A stretch of 64,000 nucleotides of DNA, from positions 62,001-126,000 of the forward strand of contig CBHWDO010000008.1 in the NCBI GenBank assembly GCA_966112615.1. The letters run 5' to 3'. Position 1 is the stretch's first letter. Every line of letters begins with the position of its first letter. Positions 33,858-43,968 of this stretch are shown piece after piece. The notes beneath the pieces were generated by a model. The model was not told the origin of the DNA and searched no databases. It saw only the letters and a list, made by a program, of their open reading frames with translations. This DNA comes from Flavitalea sp966112615 (GTDB lineage: Bacteria; Bacteroidota; Bacteroidia; Chitinophagales; Chitinophagaceae). The translations under genes were made by a program, and so were the position numbers.

Positions 33858-36800
33858 ATTAAATATATACCGTACCCCCATCTGCACCTGGTACCTTGAT
33901 CCTGAACCTGTAGAGTTCTGGAAAGTATTTACCATTGGGATCTGGTTGGTTGCATCGAAATAAGGGAAGCTGATCACAGGCTTGCCTGCATTTGCACCAG
34001 CAGTTTCAACACGCTTGAAGTTCAGCAATGCTGTTCTTGTAGTGGTTCTGAAAATACCCCAGTTCTTGTTCAGCAGGTTACCGAAGTTGAAGATATCCAT
34101 TGTGAAACGGATGGTATTCTTCTTGCCACCAACTTTCACCATGAAGTCCTGGGTGAAGTTCAGATCAAGACGCTTGTAGAATGGCAATAACAAACCATTT
34201 CTTTCAGCATACTGTCCTCTTCTTGAGCTCAGGTATGGATCCTGGTTGATATAAGCATTCAACTGTCCCCAGATCACATCTGCAGTTCTTGTATCTGCTG
34301 CATTTGCACCTTCAAGAACGATATCATTCTTGTCTTTTGGAATGTAGATCAGGTCGTTTGCCGTTTGTCCATCATTATTGATATCACCACTGTAGATATA
34401 TGATGCTGTTCCACCATTTGCAGCTTCAAAAGTGAAACCGATAGATGTTGCAAAATTCTTAGCATATTCTTTACGATAGAATGCAGCAGCTACTACACGA
34501 TGAGGCTGGTAGAAATTTGAATAAGACAATGCATCTGTATTTGGATCACCCGCAACTACACGGTCTCTCCAGATAGATTGTGCAATAGAACCTCCATCAT
34601 TTACACTCTTGCTCTTTCCATAAGTGTAAGCAACCATGGTGTACAGGTTGTTTACATTACGCTGTAATTGCAGGGTCAAATTGTATGCATATCCTTTTGA
34701 TGTATTGGTCATCAGGATCGCATCACTGATGTTTGGATTTGCAGCTGTTGCTCCACCCTGACCGCTATAGATCTGGGTTCCTGAGTAACGCAAACGCCTG
34801 TCTGATCCAACCAGTGCAGTACCGGTTGAAGGCAGGTTGATATTCTGATGATATACTGCGTTGATATCCTTGTTATAGATCGCTTCAAATGTTGCAACGA
34901 TATCATAAGGAAGTTTCTGGTCAACAGCAAAGTTTCCTCTGAATACCTGCGGGAACTTAAAGTTCCTGTCGGAGATCGCAAGGTTGTAAGATGTATTGGC
35001 TGCAGCATTCTCTGGCCTGTTTGCATTAACATCATCACTGAAGTCAATCCCTGAAGTTTTTACAAATGAACCGAAATCGATTCCATTGTTTGAAGCCTGG
35101 TTGCTGATCCAAACGAAAGGAGGTGCACCTGCGAACACACCAAATCCACCACGGATCTGGGTTGACCTGTCACCCTTCACATCCCAGTTGTAACCAACTC
35201 TTGGGCTCCAGAGAATTGATGTCTTAGGACCATTACCGGTATTGATCTTGAGACCATTTCTGTAAGTCAATGCATCAGCATTGGTATTTGCAGAGAAGAT
35301 GTCTTCGAAGATTGGAATATCAGCACGGATACCTGCAGTGAGTGTGAAGTTTTCAGTTACACTCCACTTATCCTGTGCAAAGAACCCAAGTTGAAGCGCT
35401 GCTACATCAGCATAAGGGAATTCACCACCTTTTCTTGCAGAATAACGAAGTTCATACCTGCTTGCAGTTTGTGTTCCGTTATTTGCTGCTTCATAGAAAT
35501 CTGCAAGGCTCTTGAAACGGTAGGTTCCATAATAGTTTGGAGCAAAACCATTCCTGAACTTGTTGTAAGTATTCTGTGTACCGAAGGTCAGTGTGTGCTT
35601 TCCTTTGTACAAAGTGAAGATATCATTCAACTGCCATGTGTCTGTATTCAAAGTATTGAATGCAGTGAATGGCTCGTAACCGAATGAAGTGAAACTGCTT
35701 CCGTTTCCGTTCTCGATATCTACCATCGGGAACATTCCACCAGGACTTGAACGGAAGTCACGCAGTTGGTTATAACCTACCTGCAGTTTGTTAGAAGCTT
35801 TATTGCTAAACCTTGTGTTCAACTCAGCAATAACAATGTTGAAGTTGTTGTTGATGATATAAGATGAACCAAAGAATGGCATACCTGTAGTACTTGCAGA
35901 ACGTCCTCCGGTTGGAGATCCTGAGTTACTTGGAGGTACGTTTCTCCAGCTCTTCAGGTAGTAATAGTTTACGTTCAGGGTATTGTTCTTATTGATGTTG
36001 AAGTCAACACGTGCAGTTACCTTATCACTGTAAGTTTCATAAGGATAGTTCTCGTAAGCTCCCGGATCGTATTTGTATTTGTCGATCAAAAACTTCCTCA
36101 ATGCATCCAGGTCTTCTGCTTTTGCCTGTGAGATTCCTACACCGGAAGAACCATTGCGGCTTGCAACCAGTGAAGTTGCCGGCTGGCTAAGCCTTTCCTG
36201 TTCGCCACTCACGAAGAAGAATAATTTATTCTTGATGATCGGACCACCGAAGCTTGCACCGCGGTTGCTGAAATCAAATTCCTGTCTTGGAATTTCAACA
36301 GTTCCCACTTTTCTTCCGGTCAATCCTGGAGATTTCCAGTAGTTGTAGACAGTTCCTTTGAATTCATTGGTTCCACTCTTGGTTACAGAGTTGATACCAG
36401 CACCGGTGAATGCACCCAGTGTTACATCATAAGGAGCAATATTTACCTGGATCTGCTCTAATGCATCCAGTGAAATTGGCTGTGAGTTGGTCTGGCCACC
36501 CAGTGTACCACTCAATCCGAATGTGTTGTTGAAACTTGCACCGTTTACAGTCAGGTTGTTGTAAGAGCTGCTACGACCACCGAAGCTGCTTCCGTTTGCA
36601 CTTGGAGTTAAACGGGTATAATCCTGGATGGAACGGTTGATCGTTGGAAGGCGATCGATCTGGGTTCTTGTAATGGTTTCAGCGGAACCTGTACGACCCT
36701 TGCTGAATAATTTGTCAGACCTTCTTCCTGCCACCACTACTTCTGAGAGAGTGGAAGAACTTTGCGACAGGTTGAAGTTTGCCTTGTATACCTGGCCCAG

Positions 36801-37094
36801 TGTCAGGGTTACATCCTGCTGGACACCTACATTGTAACCTACAAATGTTACCTTGATCTCGTAAGGACCTCCTACGCGAAGGTTTGGAAGGTTGTAACGA
36901 CCATCCTTTCTGGTTGTGGTAGAGTAAGCTGTACCTGTAGGTACGTGAACGGCTACAACTGTAGCACCTGTTAAAGCACCTCCGTTTTCATCGGTTACGG
37001 TACCCTGGATATCCGAAGTGGTTTCCTGGGCCATTACCGCAGCATTGATCACCAACGCAAACAGGATGAATAACATCCGTTTAAAGCTCTGCAT
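33855..37094 (-). CDS. Oar-like TonB-dependent receptor (first of a tandem pair)
   Basis: 1079 residues: signal peptide (about 1-22), a carboxypeptidase-regulatory Ig-like domain (about 27-110, IQGTVTDENGGALTGATVVAV), a plug-like region after VVVAGRRSD, then a large barrel ending YQVQMGVRYIFN. This is the Oar/OmpA-related TonB receptor type that often transports proteins or oligopeptides or carries adhesion roles in Bacteroidota. It is 200 bases downstream of a second gene of the same architecture. A terminator (37244-37275) between them suggests separate control. Its TAG stop touches a 7-base repeat array. Confidence 0.88.
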   Translation of the reverse strand: MQSFKRMLFILFALVINAAVMAQETTSDIQGTVTDENGGALTGATVVAVHVPTGTAYSTTTRKDGRYNLPNLRVGGPYEIKVTFVGYNVGVQQDVTLTLGQVYKANFNLSQSSSTLSEVVVAGRRSDKLFSKGRTGSAETITRTQIDRLPTINRSIQDYTRLTPSANGSSFGGRSSSYNNLTVNGASFNNTFGLSGTLGGQTNSQPISLDALEQIQVNIAPYDVTLGAFTGAGINSVTKSGTNEFKGTVYNYWKSPGLTGRKVGTVEIPRQEFDFSNRGASFGGPIIKNKLFFFVSGEQERLSQPATSLVASRNGSSGVGISQAKAEDLDALRKFLIDKYKYDPGAYENYPYETYSDKVTARVDFNINKNNTLNVNYYYLKSWRNVPPSNSGSPTGGRSASTTGMPFFGSSYIINNNFNIVIAELNTRFSNKASNKLQVGYNQLRDFRSSPGGMFPMVDIENGNGSSFTSFGYEPFTAFNTLNTDTWQLNDIFTLYKGKHTLTFGTQNTYNKFRNGFAPNYYGTYRFKSLADFYEAANNGTQTASRYELRYSARKGGEFPYADVAALQLGFFAQDKWSVTENFTLTAGIRADIPIFEDIFSANTNADALTYRNGLKINTGNGPKTSILWSPRVGYNWDVKGDRSTQIRGGFGVFAGAPPFVWISNQASNNGIDFGSFVKTSGIDFSDDVNANRPENAAANTSYNLAISDRNFKFPQVFRGNFAVDQKLPYDIVATFEAIYNKDINAVYHQNINLPSTGTALVGSDRRLRYSGTQIYSGQGGATAANPNISDAILMTNTSKGYAYNLTLQLQRNVNNLYTMVAYTYGKSKSVNDGGSIAQSIWRDRVVAGDPNTDALSYSNFYQPHRVVAAAFYRKEYAKNFATSIGFTFEAANGGTASYIYSGDINNDGQTANDLIYIPKDKNDIVLEGANAADTRTADVIWGQLNAYINQDPYLSSRRGQYAERNGLLLPFYKRLDLNFTQDFMVKVGGKKNTIRFTMDIFNFGNLLNKNWGIFRTTTRTALLNFKRVETAGANAGKPVISFPYFDATNQIPMVNTFQNSTGSGSRYQVQMGVRYIFN

Positions 37095-37243
37095 AAATGT
37101 GGGTTTAAAATTTGCGGCAAAGGTGCATCATTACACTAGTAATCTTGTCCTGTTTCTATTAACAAATTATTACCAAATAAGTGGAAATCATTAAAACCTA
37201 TCTAAAAAGGCATCTGTATATGGAGAATAATTTGATTTAAATC

Positions 37244-37275
37244 AAAAAAGGGCCACATTTCTGTAGCCCTTTTTA
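37244..37275 (-). terminator. terminator of the 37295 receptor gene
   Basis: AAAAAGGGC...GCCCTTTTT stem with a loop of about 12 bases. On the minus strand a T run follows. Confidence 0.8.
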
Positions 37276-37294
37276 AAGTTGTATCATCGAAAAA

Positions 37295-40200
37295 TCAGAA
37301 GTTGAAGCGGAATGTCAGCTGGCTGGTCCATCTTGAACTATTGAATGGAGTAATTCCATCGCTGATAGTAAATGGCTTTCCATTAGCCGGTCCGGTTACA
37401 GGAGAGAACCTGTATCTCGGAGTGGTTGTTCCGGTAGCAAACCCTGCGAACTGCAATACATTCACCTGGTCGAAGCTTACAAAATACTGTCTACCCCAAT
37501 TCTTATTCAGCATATTGGTAAAGTTTGAAACAGTATAAATCACCTGGAACTGCAATTTCTGCTTGCCAACCTTGAAATTGAAATCCTGTTTGATATCCAG
37601 GTCGAGGATATGGGTGAAAGGAAGTCTTGCTCCATTTCTTTCCGCATGCGATCCCCTGATCTTTTTCAGGTATTTGTCGCTTTCAATATAAGCATCAAAT
37701 AATGCTCTCTGCTGGTCTGGAGTGTATGTAACAGGTCCAACCGTGTTGTTCACAAACTGCATCTGCGACAATTCTTCTTTGGTTGGAACATACATCAAAT
37801 CGTTGAAATTCACTCCATCACCCGCAATGCTGCTGGTCATGGTATAGCTGAATGGTGAACCCGACTGACCAGTGTAGAACAGTGTAACAGTAGTGGCCAG
37901 CTTATCATTTGCATACCTGAATTTTTTGGAAAGATATGCGGTGATCCTGTGACCAAGGTCAAAATCAGATCTTGTAAGACCGATATAGTTTCTACCATTT
38001 ACAGCTTCCATATTATTCCAGTTAGAAGAGTTGATGGAGCTGGTAGCTTCATTTCTAACTACAGAAGAACCGAAGGTGTAATTGGCATTGAACTCCATTC
38101 CGTTCTTGAAGTTCTTATCAACACCAAATGTAAAGTTGTAAGAGAAACCTTTCTTTCCTTCAGTATTCTTCACCAGGATAATGCTGGTATAAGGGTTGCG
38201 GGTTGCAACCGGGTTATATGGACGGAGAGGGATCTTCAATGCATTAATTCCTCCAACGGTAGGATCATAAACCTCCCTGGAGTCAGGACCTGTGGTTGTT
38301 TTACGCAGGTTTGGATTGAAGAGCAGGTTCTGCCAGTCAACTTCGTGAATATTCTTGGTGAAGATACCTTCGAAAGTAACTGTCCAGCCTTCTCCCAAAC
38401 GCTTGTCTACTCCAAATGAAGTACGCAACACCTGTGGAAGTTTGAAGTCTCTTGCCACCAGGTTAAGTTCACCCTGAGGAGTAACTTTTGTGGCTCCAAA
38501 ATCAGCGGCAGTATACTGTTGGTTTACATTTTCCTGGAATGGAACCGGGCTTCCGTTAGGGAATTGAATAGGAAGATCAACACCACTCACTCTTCTGCTG
38601 ATATCGATGGCACCGATCGTTACGCCGGTATTCTGGAATCCGCCACCAGGCCATACCAATGGAATTCTTCCTGCGAACAGACCAATACCACCACGAATGG
38701 TAAGGTTTTCATCAGGGAATCTAACATTGAATCCAAGTCTTGGAGAAACCAGCCATCTTGGTTGGAACAACTGGCCTGTCTGCGCACCTTTCAGATCATA
38801 GAACTGACCCACGATCGCAGCTGCAGTATCTCTCCAGAATGGATCAACAGCCGGGCGGTCGAGGAATTCGGTTCTGTCGGCACGTAAACCAACGGTCAGG
38901 GTGAAATTCTGGTTCACCTTGATATCATCGTTCAGGAAGAAACCAATACGAACGGTCCTGAATCTTGCTGCAGAATTCACACTTTCATCACCAGCTTTTC
39001 CATTATCCACCAGAGAATAACCCCTGCGGTAACGGATAGGACTACCACCAGAAAGGAATGAATTCAGGTTATCGAATTCATAGGCACCATAGTTCCTGTT
39101 GATGAACAGGTTGTATGTTTTATTATAGTCGATATCAGTACCGATAGAGAAAGAGTGTATACCTGCATTCACTCGCACTGCATCATAAATATTCAATACA
39201 GATTGTTTCAACAGGTTTGCAGTGGAAGAAGCTTCCGATCCAAAGTTAATATTGGCTCCATTGATGTCACGGATGGTGACACTTGGGAAAGGGCTCCCAG
39301 TGATTGCACGATCATCCACCACATCAGTATAGGTTAACCTGAGTTTGTTACTTACCCTGCTCTTGAATCTTGAATTCAATTCAACCGTTCCCGAGTGGGT
39401 TGTTGAAGGGAAAAATTCAGCACCACTGATAAAGTTGATGGCACTGGCGCTTGAGCGGGAAGGGTTGGTTCTCTCTGCCTTATTATAACGGTAGCTCACA
39501 GAAAGCTGGTTCATACGGTCGATGTTCCAGTCGATCTTAGAAGTGAGACGTGTAGCCTTGATCTGGTCAGGGTTATTCACATAATCTCCGAGCTCGTAGT
39601 TGTAATTGTTCTTGAGATAATTTCTCAGGACAGTGAGACTGTCACTTGAAATTGCAGTACCACGATATGTTTGAGGATCAAAAGGCTGAGGACGGTTGTC
39701 ATCCTGCTTTTCGAAGTTCAGGAAGTAGAACAGTTTATTCTTAATGATTGGACCACCAACCCTGAAACCGAAGGTCTTGTTCTCGAATGGAGTCAGTTTT
39801 TGTCTTTCGAAAACATTGGTAGAACCTGGTTTCAGCAATGGGGTAGGAGATTTACCTACCAGGTTCTCATTGCGATAAACATAATAGATCGAACCGTTTA
39901 CTTCATTGGTACCGGAACGGGTGATCGCGTTGATACCACCACCGGTAAAGTTACCGAGTGAAGCATCGTAGGGAGAAAGCTGTACCACGATCTGGTCGAT
40001 CGCATCGATAGAAATGGGAGGTGCACCGGAGCGGCCGCCATTGGTACCTGCTTCTGAAAGGCCGAATACATCATTATTTACTGCACCATCGATCAGGAAT
40101 GAGTTATAGCGGTTGTTTTGTCCTGCCAGCGAGAAACCACCGTTAGCAGTGATCTTCACCTGTGGGGTGAACCTGATATAATCGTTCAGGTTTCTTCCCA

Positions 40201-40651
40201 CTGAAGGAAGGTTTGCCATTTTAGTTCGGCTGATGGTAGTTTCAGAACCACCTTTAGCCCCTGAGGTCCGGGTTCTTGAAGCTGCTACAACCACTTCGGA
40301 GAGTGTAGAAGCTTTATCGCTCATATTGAAATCCTGGGTGGCGTTTTCGCCGAGTGTAAGCTGGATATCTTCACGGGTCTGGTTTTCGTATCCAACAAAA
40401 GAAACCACGATGCGGTAAGGTCCGCCGGGATTCATGTTATAGAGGTTGTAACGTCCCCCGGTACGGGTAGCCACTGTATAAACTGTACCTGTTGGGAGGT
40501 GGGTAGCGGTTACGGTAGCACCCACGAGGCCTTCGCCTGCTCCTGCTCTCACGATACCACTGATGCTGCTACTGGTAACCTGCGCCGAAAGGGCAAGGGG
40601 AAACAACAAAAGCACTCCGATAAGCAATCGAACTGTTCTTTGTATAAGCAT
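37295..40651 (-). CDS. Oar-like TonB-dependent receptor (second of a tandem pair)
   Basis: 1118 residues from ATG 40651 (MLIQRTVRLLIGVLLLF); an upstream TTG is less likely. Signal peptide to about residue 24 (ALSAQ), carboxypeptidase-regulatory domain (ISGIVRAGAGEGLVGATVTATHLPTGTVY), the same SEVVVA plug entry as its neighbour, and a barrel ending WTSQLTFRFNF. It shares many blocks with the 33855 protein (for example GGINAITRSGTNE and GPIIKNKLFYF), so the two are paralogues from a tandem duplication that has diverged. Ligand unknown. Confidence 0.88.
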   Translation of the reverse strand: MLIQRTVRLLIGVLLLFPLALSAQVTSSSISGIVRAGAGEGLVGATVTATHLPTGTVYTVATRTGGRYNLYNMNPGGPYRIVVSFVGYENQTREDIQLTLGENATQDFNMSDKASTLSEVVVAASRTRTSGAKGGSETTISRTKMANLPSVGRNLNDYIRFTPQVKITANGGFSLAGQNNRYNSFLIDGAVNNDVFGLSEAGTNGGRSGAPPISIDAIDQIVVQLSPYDASLGNFTGGGINAITRSGTNEVNGSIYYVYRNENLVGKSPTPLLKPGSTNVFERQKLTPFENKTFGFRVGGPIIKNKLFYFLNFEKQDDNRPQPFDPQTYRGTAISSDSLTVLRNYLKNNYNYELGDYVNNPDQIKATRLTSKIDWNIDRMNQLSVSYRYNKAERTNPSRSSASAINFISGAEFFPSTTHSGTVELNSRFKSRVSNKLRLTYTDVVDDRAITGSPFPSVTIRDINGANINFGSEASSTANLLKQSVLNIYDAVRVNAGIHSFSIGTDIDYNKTYNLFINRNYGAYEFDNLNSFLSGGSPIRYRRGYSLVDNGKAGDESVNSAARFRTVRIGFFLNDDIKVNQNFTLTVGLRADRTEFLDRPAVDPFWRDTAAAIVGQFYDLKGAQTGQLFQPRWLVSPRLGFNVRFPDENLTIRGGIGLFAGRIPLVWPGGGFQNTGVTIGAIDISRRVSGVDLPIQFPNGSPVPFQENVNQQYTAADFGATKVTPQGELNLVARDFKLPQVLRTSFGVDKRLGEGWTVTFEGIFTKNIHEVDWQNLLFNPNLRKTTTGPDSREVYDPTVGGINALKIPLRPYNPVATRNPYTSIILVKNTEGKKGFSYNFTFGVDKNFKNGMEFNANYTFGSSVVRNEATSSINSSNWNNMEAVNGRNYIGLTRSDFDLGHRITAYLSKKFRYANDKLATTVTLFYTGQSGSPFSYTMTSSIAGDGVNFNDLMYVPTKEELSQMQFVNNTVGPVTYTPDQQRALFDAYIESDKYLKKIRGSHAERNGARLPFTHILDLDIKQDFNFKVGKQKLQFQVIYTVSNFTNMLNKNWGRQYFVSFDQVNVLQFAGFATGTTTPRYRFSPVTGPANGKPFTISDGITPFNSSRWTSQLTFRFNF

Positions 40652-40721
40652 AAATTTGGTTTTACACCGCAAAGAAACATATAAAATGAGTTAGGGGTTT
40701 ATTTTTTAATTAACAAAATCT

Positions 40722-40804
40722 GTTAGGAGTTGGGAGTTAGGAGTTGGGAGTTGGTAGCTTCCAACTCCTAACTCCCTCCTAACTCCTAACTCCCAACTCC
40801 TAAC
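40722..40804. repeat. palindrome of AGTTAGG/AGTTGGG heptamers
   Basis: A 33-base left arm of TTAGGAG/TTGGGAG units, a 6-base TAGCTT centre, and a 44-base right arm of CCAACTC/CTAACTC units. It lies between the divergent starts of the receptor gene and ribBA, unlike the other copies which follow stop codons. Confidence 0.88.
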
Positions 40805-40819
40805 TTCTCTAATTAGCCC

Positions 40820-40827
40820 TACCTTTG
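40820..40827 (+). promoter_or_regulatory. -7 box of ribBA
   Basis: TACCTTTG, 15 bases before the ATG at 40843; the -33 region falls within the heptamer palindrome and lacks TTG. Confidence 0.38.
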
Positions 40828-40842
40828 CCCAAAATCTACAAG

Positions 40843-42051
40843 ATGCTTGACTCAATTGAGAGTGCGATTGAAGACATTCGTAATGGTAAAATGATCATAG
40901 TAGTGGATGATGAAGACCGTGAGAATGAAGGTGATTTCATCACCGCAGCCAGGAATGTAACCCCTGAAGTCATCAATTTCATGAGTAAATACGGGCGTGG
41001 ACTGATCTGCGCTCCATTAATAGAAGACCGTTGCACGGAACTCCAACTCGACCTGATGGTCAATAATAATACAGCACTTCATGAAACGGCTTTCACTGTA
41101 TCGGTGGACTTGCTGGGCCATGGCTGTACCACCGGGATCTCGGCACACGACAGGGCAAAGACCATCCAGGCATTGATCGATCCGGATACCAAGCCGGAGG
41201 TACTGGGAAGACCAGGACATATTTTCCCGTTAAAAGCAAAGAAAGGCGGGGTTTTAAGAAGGGCGGGACATACCGAAGCTACCATCGACCTGGCCAGGCT
41301 TGCAGGATTTGAACCTGCGGGTGTGCTGGTCGAGATCATGAATGAAGATGGATCGATGGCCAGGCTTCCTGAACTGCAGCAGATCGCAAAGCAGTTTGAT
41401 ATGAAGATCGTTTCGATCAAGGACCTGATCGAATACCGTATGCAAAGGGATTCCCTGATCGAAGAGATCGTAAGGGTGAATATGCCAACCAAATACGGAG
41501 ATTTTACCCTCGTCGCTTTTGCTGATAAATCAACCAACAACGAACACCTCGCCCTGATCAAAGGTGAATGGAAAGAAGGAGAACCTGTATTGGTAAGGGT
41601 ACACAGTTCCTGCTTTACAGGCGATATTTTGGGATCCCTAAGATGTGATTGCGGAGAGCAATTGCATGCTGCCATGAGAATGGTGGAAAAGGAAGGAAAA
41701 GGTGCCATTCTTTATATGAACCAGGAAGGTCGTGGAATAGGATTGATGAATAAACTGAAAGCCTACAAATTACAGGAGGGTGGAATGGACACGGTGGAAG
41801 CCAACCTGCACCTGGGTTTCCCGATGGATAAAAGAGATTATGGCATCGGCGCGCAAATGCTTCGCCATTTAGGTTTGACAAGGATCAGGCTGATGAGCAA
41901 TAACCCTCGTAAGCGTGCCGGCTTATCAGGTTATGGTATTGAACTTGTTGAAACGGTGCCAATGGAAGTGAAGCCTAATCCTTACAATGAAAAGTATCTA
42001 AAGACCAAGAGAGATAAACTGGGTCACGAGATCCTGAAGGATGCGTTGTAG
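40843..42051 (+). CDS. ribBA: bifunctional DHBP synthase / GTP cyclohydrolase II
   Basis: 402 residues from ATG 40843 (MLDSIESAIEDI), which follows the -7 box at normal distance. The N-terminal RibB domain has VDDEDRENEGDF (about 21-32) and HTEATIDLARLAG. The C-terminal RibA domain has the zinc cysteines in SSCFTGDILGSLRCDCGEQ and the active-site QEGRGIGLMNK. Both catalytic halves look complete. It supplies two early riboflavin intermediates. No FMN riboswitch is visible upstream; instead a heptamer palindrome occupies the leader. The TAG stop abuts branched element copy F. Confidence 0.96.
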   Translation: MLDSIESAIEDIRNGKMIIVVDDEDRENEGDFITAARNVTPEVINFMSKYGRGLICAPLIEDRCTELQLDLMVNNNTALHETAFTVSVDLLGHGCTTGISAHDRAKTIQALIDPDTKPEVLGRPGHIFPLKAKKGGVLRRAGHTEATIDLARLAGFEPAGVLVEIMNEDGSMARLPELQQIAKQFDMKIVSIKDLIEYRMQRDSLIEEIVRVNMPTKYGDFTLVAFADKSTNNEHLALIKGEWKEGEPVLVRVHSSCFTGDILGSLRCDCGEQLHAAMRMVEKEGKGAILYMNQEGRGIGLMNKLKAYKLQEGGMDTVEANLHLGFPMDKRDYGIGAQMLRHLGLTRIRLMSNNPRKRAGLSGYGIELVETVPMEVKPNPYNEKYLKTKRDKLGHEILKDAL

Positions 42052-42209
42052 CGGGCTGAGCAGATCCGAAGGAGCTGCGCTGAACGCACAAGGCTGAACA
42101 AAAAGCGCAGCTTTTTGGGCTGACTTGATTTCAATTCAGCCCAAATGCCTGCGGCATTTGTTCAGCCTTGTGCGTTCAGCACAATTGCTTTCAGCAATTG
42201 TTCAGCCCG
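42052..42209. repeat. branched palindromic element, copy F (perfect 21-bp stem)
   Basis: Outer arms CGGGCTGAGC/GTTCAGCCCG (one mismatch). Left hairpins ATCC-GAA-GGAG-type and AAAGC-GCA-GCTTT; right hairpins AAATGCC-TGC-GGCATTT and AATTGCT-TTC-AGCAATT. The main stem 42079-42099 pairs perfectly over 21 bases with 42160-42180; the inner stem is GGGCTGA/TCAGCCC around TTGATTTCAA. The left end touches the ribBA TAG; the right end supplies the TGA of the next gene. Confidence 0.9.
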
Positions 42210-42591
42210 CCAGTGAATAAACAATCCGCTTCAGAATCCCCCTTCTATAAGCTTCTGAAATAGTTCCCGGTTCCAAATGTTCAAGCCGAAAGATCAGCGT
42301 GAGATACATGGAAAGATCCAATAAAGAACAACAGGAAAGATCGGCATGTGCATCATGGATGATCTTTCGGCCTTCTTCCCAATCTTTCCAGCGAAAATTA
42401 AAAATGAGTTTTACCTCGTACAGGAATGATTCAAACTTCCTGAAAATTTCTGAATGAAGAGGATCCTCTTCTTCCTGAATCAGATCAAATATCAATCGCA
42501 CCTGCTCAAACAACTCAAGCGGTAAACCGGAAAGATGGTCTTCCTGTGCTGCAAAGATTTCCTGGTCAGACTGGTAAATCATTACACTCAT
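42202..42591 (-). CDS. hypothetical protein, DUF6508-like
   Basis: 129 residues, soluble and acidic, all-helical in appearance. The C-terminal half (DLSMYLTLIFRLEHLEPGTISEAYRRGILKRIVYSL) resembles DUF6508, a family of unknown function. Its last codons, CTG GCG GGC TGA, lie in the GGGCTGA end-box of branched element copy F, as for pbp1A. It converges on ribBA. Confidence 0.65.
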   Translation of the reverse strand: MSVMIYQSDQEIFAAQEDHLSGLPLELFEQVRLIFDLIQEEEDPLHSEIFRKFESFLYEVKLIFNFRWKDWEEGRKIIHDAHADLSCCSLLDLSMYLTLIFRLEHLEPGTISEAYRRGILKRIVYSLAG

Positions 42592-42686
42592 ACCTGTTGA
42601 TGAAATTATGATGCAAGATTAATGCTTGCAGCGAATTTCATATCATCATCAGTGGATTAGTTTCCCACAAGATGTAAAGAGAGACC

Positions 42687-43811
42687 CTATTGCTGTATTG
42701 GTGGAGCTGTCTTCCCTATGAATGAACGCAGGTAATCAAGATTGATCGACTGCTGCATTTGTTTAGAAAAATCAGTGGCTATTTCCTCTTCATGATTGTA
42801 AATTATCTCAACACTGATCAGCTGTGGAATTGTTTTGGCTAATCCTTTTTTGAAGTATTCCGGGTTAGGCATGGTTAGCACTTCTGTAAATGGTCCTTCC
42901 TCATCTGCGAACTCATAATCAAGATGATTCTTTGTGCTTTTTCTTACGATAGCATTTTTATTTAGTTCTGATGCCGGTTGACTAAGTTCTCTATCAACTT
43001 TATTAATTGCATCATCAAAGGCCCTGGTCGTTTTTTCAAACATTATCCTGGTTCTTTCTATCCCGGGATTGTAGGTGTTATCCATATAGCTTTTAAGTTT
43101 CCCCGCTTCATTTTTCCATTGTTCTTCTTTGTACTTGCGTTCTGTTTCCCAACTGCGCAGACTTTCTTTCATGCGAGGTTCTTCCTGCTGCTTCATTTTA
43201 ACCAGGTTTGATCTGCGTTTGATAAGGAATTCTTTCCTGCTGACATAGCGCCAGGGTAATTGACCGTCATGAGTAATAAGCCAAAGTTTACTGGTACCCG
43301 TCATGCCAAATCCAAGTGGTTCGCGATCATCTTTGAATCTCCAGATGCCCGGCCTTATTTCCACAGGGATCCCATGCCTCAATTCAAAAAAGCCGGATAG
43401 CATTTCATCAGTCGAAGTATCAAATAAAGGCGTCTCCAAAAACTGGTTGATCATAATGTTCAGACTGGTGGATGTTTCATGCGCAAGCTCCAGGGTAGAT
43501 CCATTACAATAAAAAGGCAATGCAAGGATGCTGTATGAAAATGGAATGACCGGTTCGTTTTGCCTTCCCTGAGGATAGACAAATGACCGGTTGCATTGAA
43601 CCCCTTTTGGAGTGCTGTTGGACCTGATCATATTATCAATTCCAAAAAGGAATTTTTTCTTCTGAGCCAGTTCTGCCGGTGTTCCTTTTTCCGGTGTTTT
43701 ATTGAGCGCCCATTGATTTGTTTTCTCAAGTACTTTCTGTTTACAATTATCATCCTGCGCGGTAACAGCATTGATATGGAAGAACAGCACCAGCAATAAC
43801 AGATATTTCAT
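42687..43811 (-). CDS. hypothetical secreted protein
   Basis: 374 residues with a signal peptide (cleavage near TAQ, residue 19). Three cysteines in the N-terminal third (DNC, VQC, FYC) may form disulfides. A long charged helical region (about 205-300, KMKQQEEPRMKESLRSWE...) suggests a coiled coil. No family recognised. The segment WLITHDGQLPWRYVSRKEFL is compatible with a beta domain. It stands alone, with the divergent sensor kinase gene 157 bases away; no regulatory motif found there. Confidence 0.7.
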   Translation of the reverse strand: MKYLLLLVLFFHINAVTAQDDNCKQKVLEKTNQWALNKTPEKGTPAELAQKKKFLFGIDNMIRSNSTPKGVQCNRSFVYPQGRQNEPVIPFSYSILALPFYCNGSTLELAHETSTSLNIMINQFLETPLFDTSTDEMLSGFFELRHGIPVEIRPGIWRFKDDREPLGFGMTGTSKLWLITHDGQLPWRYVSRKEFLIKRRSNLVKMKQQEEPRMKESLRSWETERKYKEEQWKNEAGKLKSYMDNTYNPGIERTRIMFEKTTRAFDDAINKVDRELSQPASELNKNAIVRKSTKNHLDYEFADEEGPFTEVLTMPNPEYFKKGLAKTIPQLISVEIIYNHEEEIATDFSKQMQQSINLDYLRSFIGKTAPPIQQ

Positions 43812-43968
43812 GTAAGGAAGTTGATGGAAGCAAATATGTACAGCCTTTTCCAGATCAGCTATCCTCTAAAAACAGGATATTCTTCAAAATAAATCACCTA
43901 AAACAGGGAGTTTGAAATGCTAACAATTCTCTTTTTTTTGTATTACATTAATCGGAAATACCCCCTGA

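Noticed and set aside
37130..37143. Operator ATTAC-ACTA-GTAAT before the 33855 receptor
   Set aside because: Arms of five bases in an AT-rich spacer are too weak to report as a site.
40652..40842. FMN riboswitch before ribBA
   Set aside because: No conserved RFN-element segments can be seen; the spacer holds the heptamer palindrome and a -7 box only.
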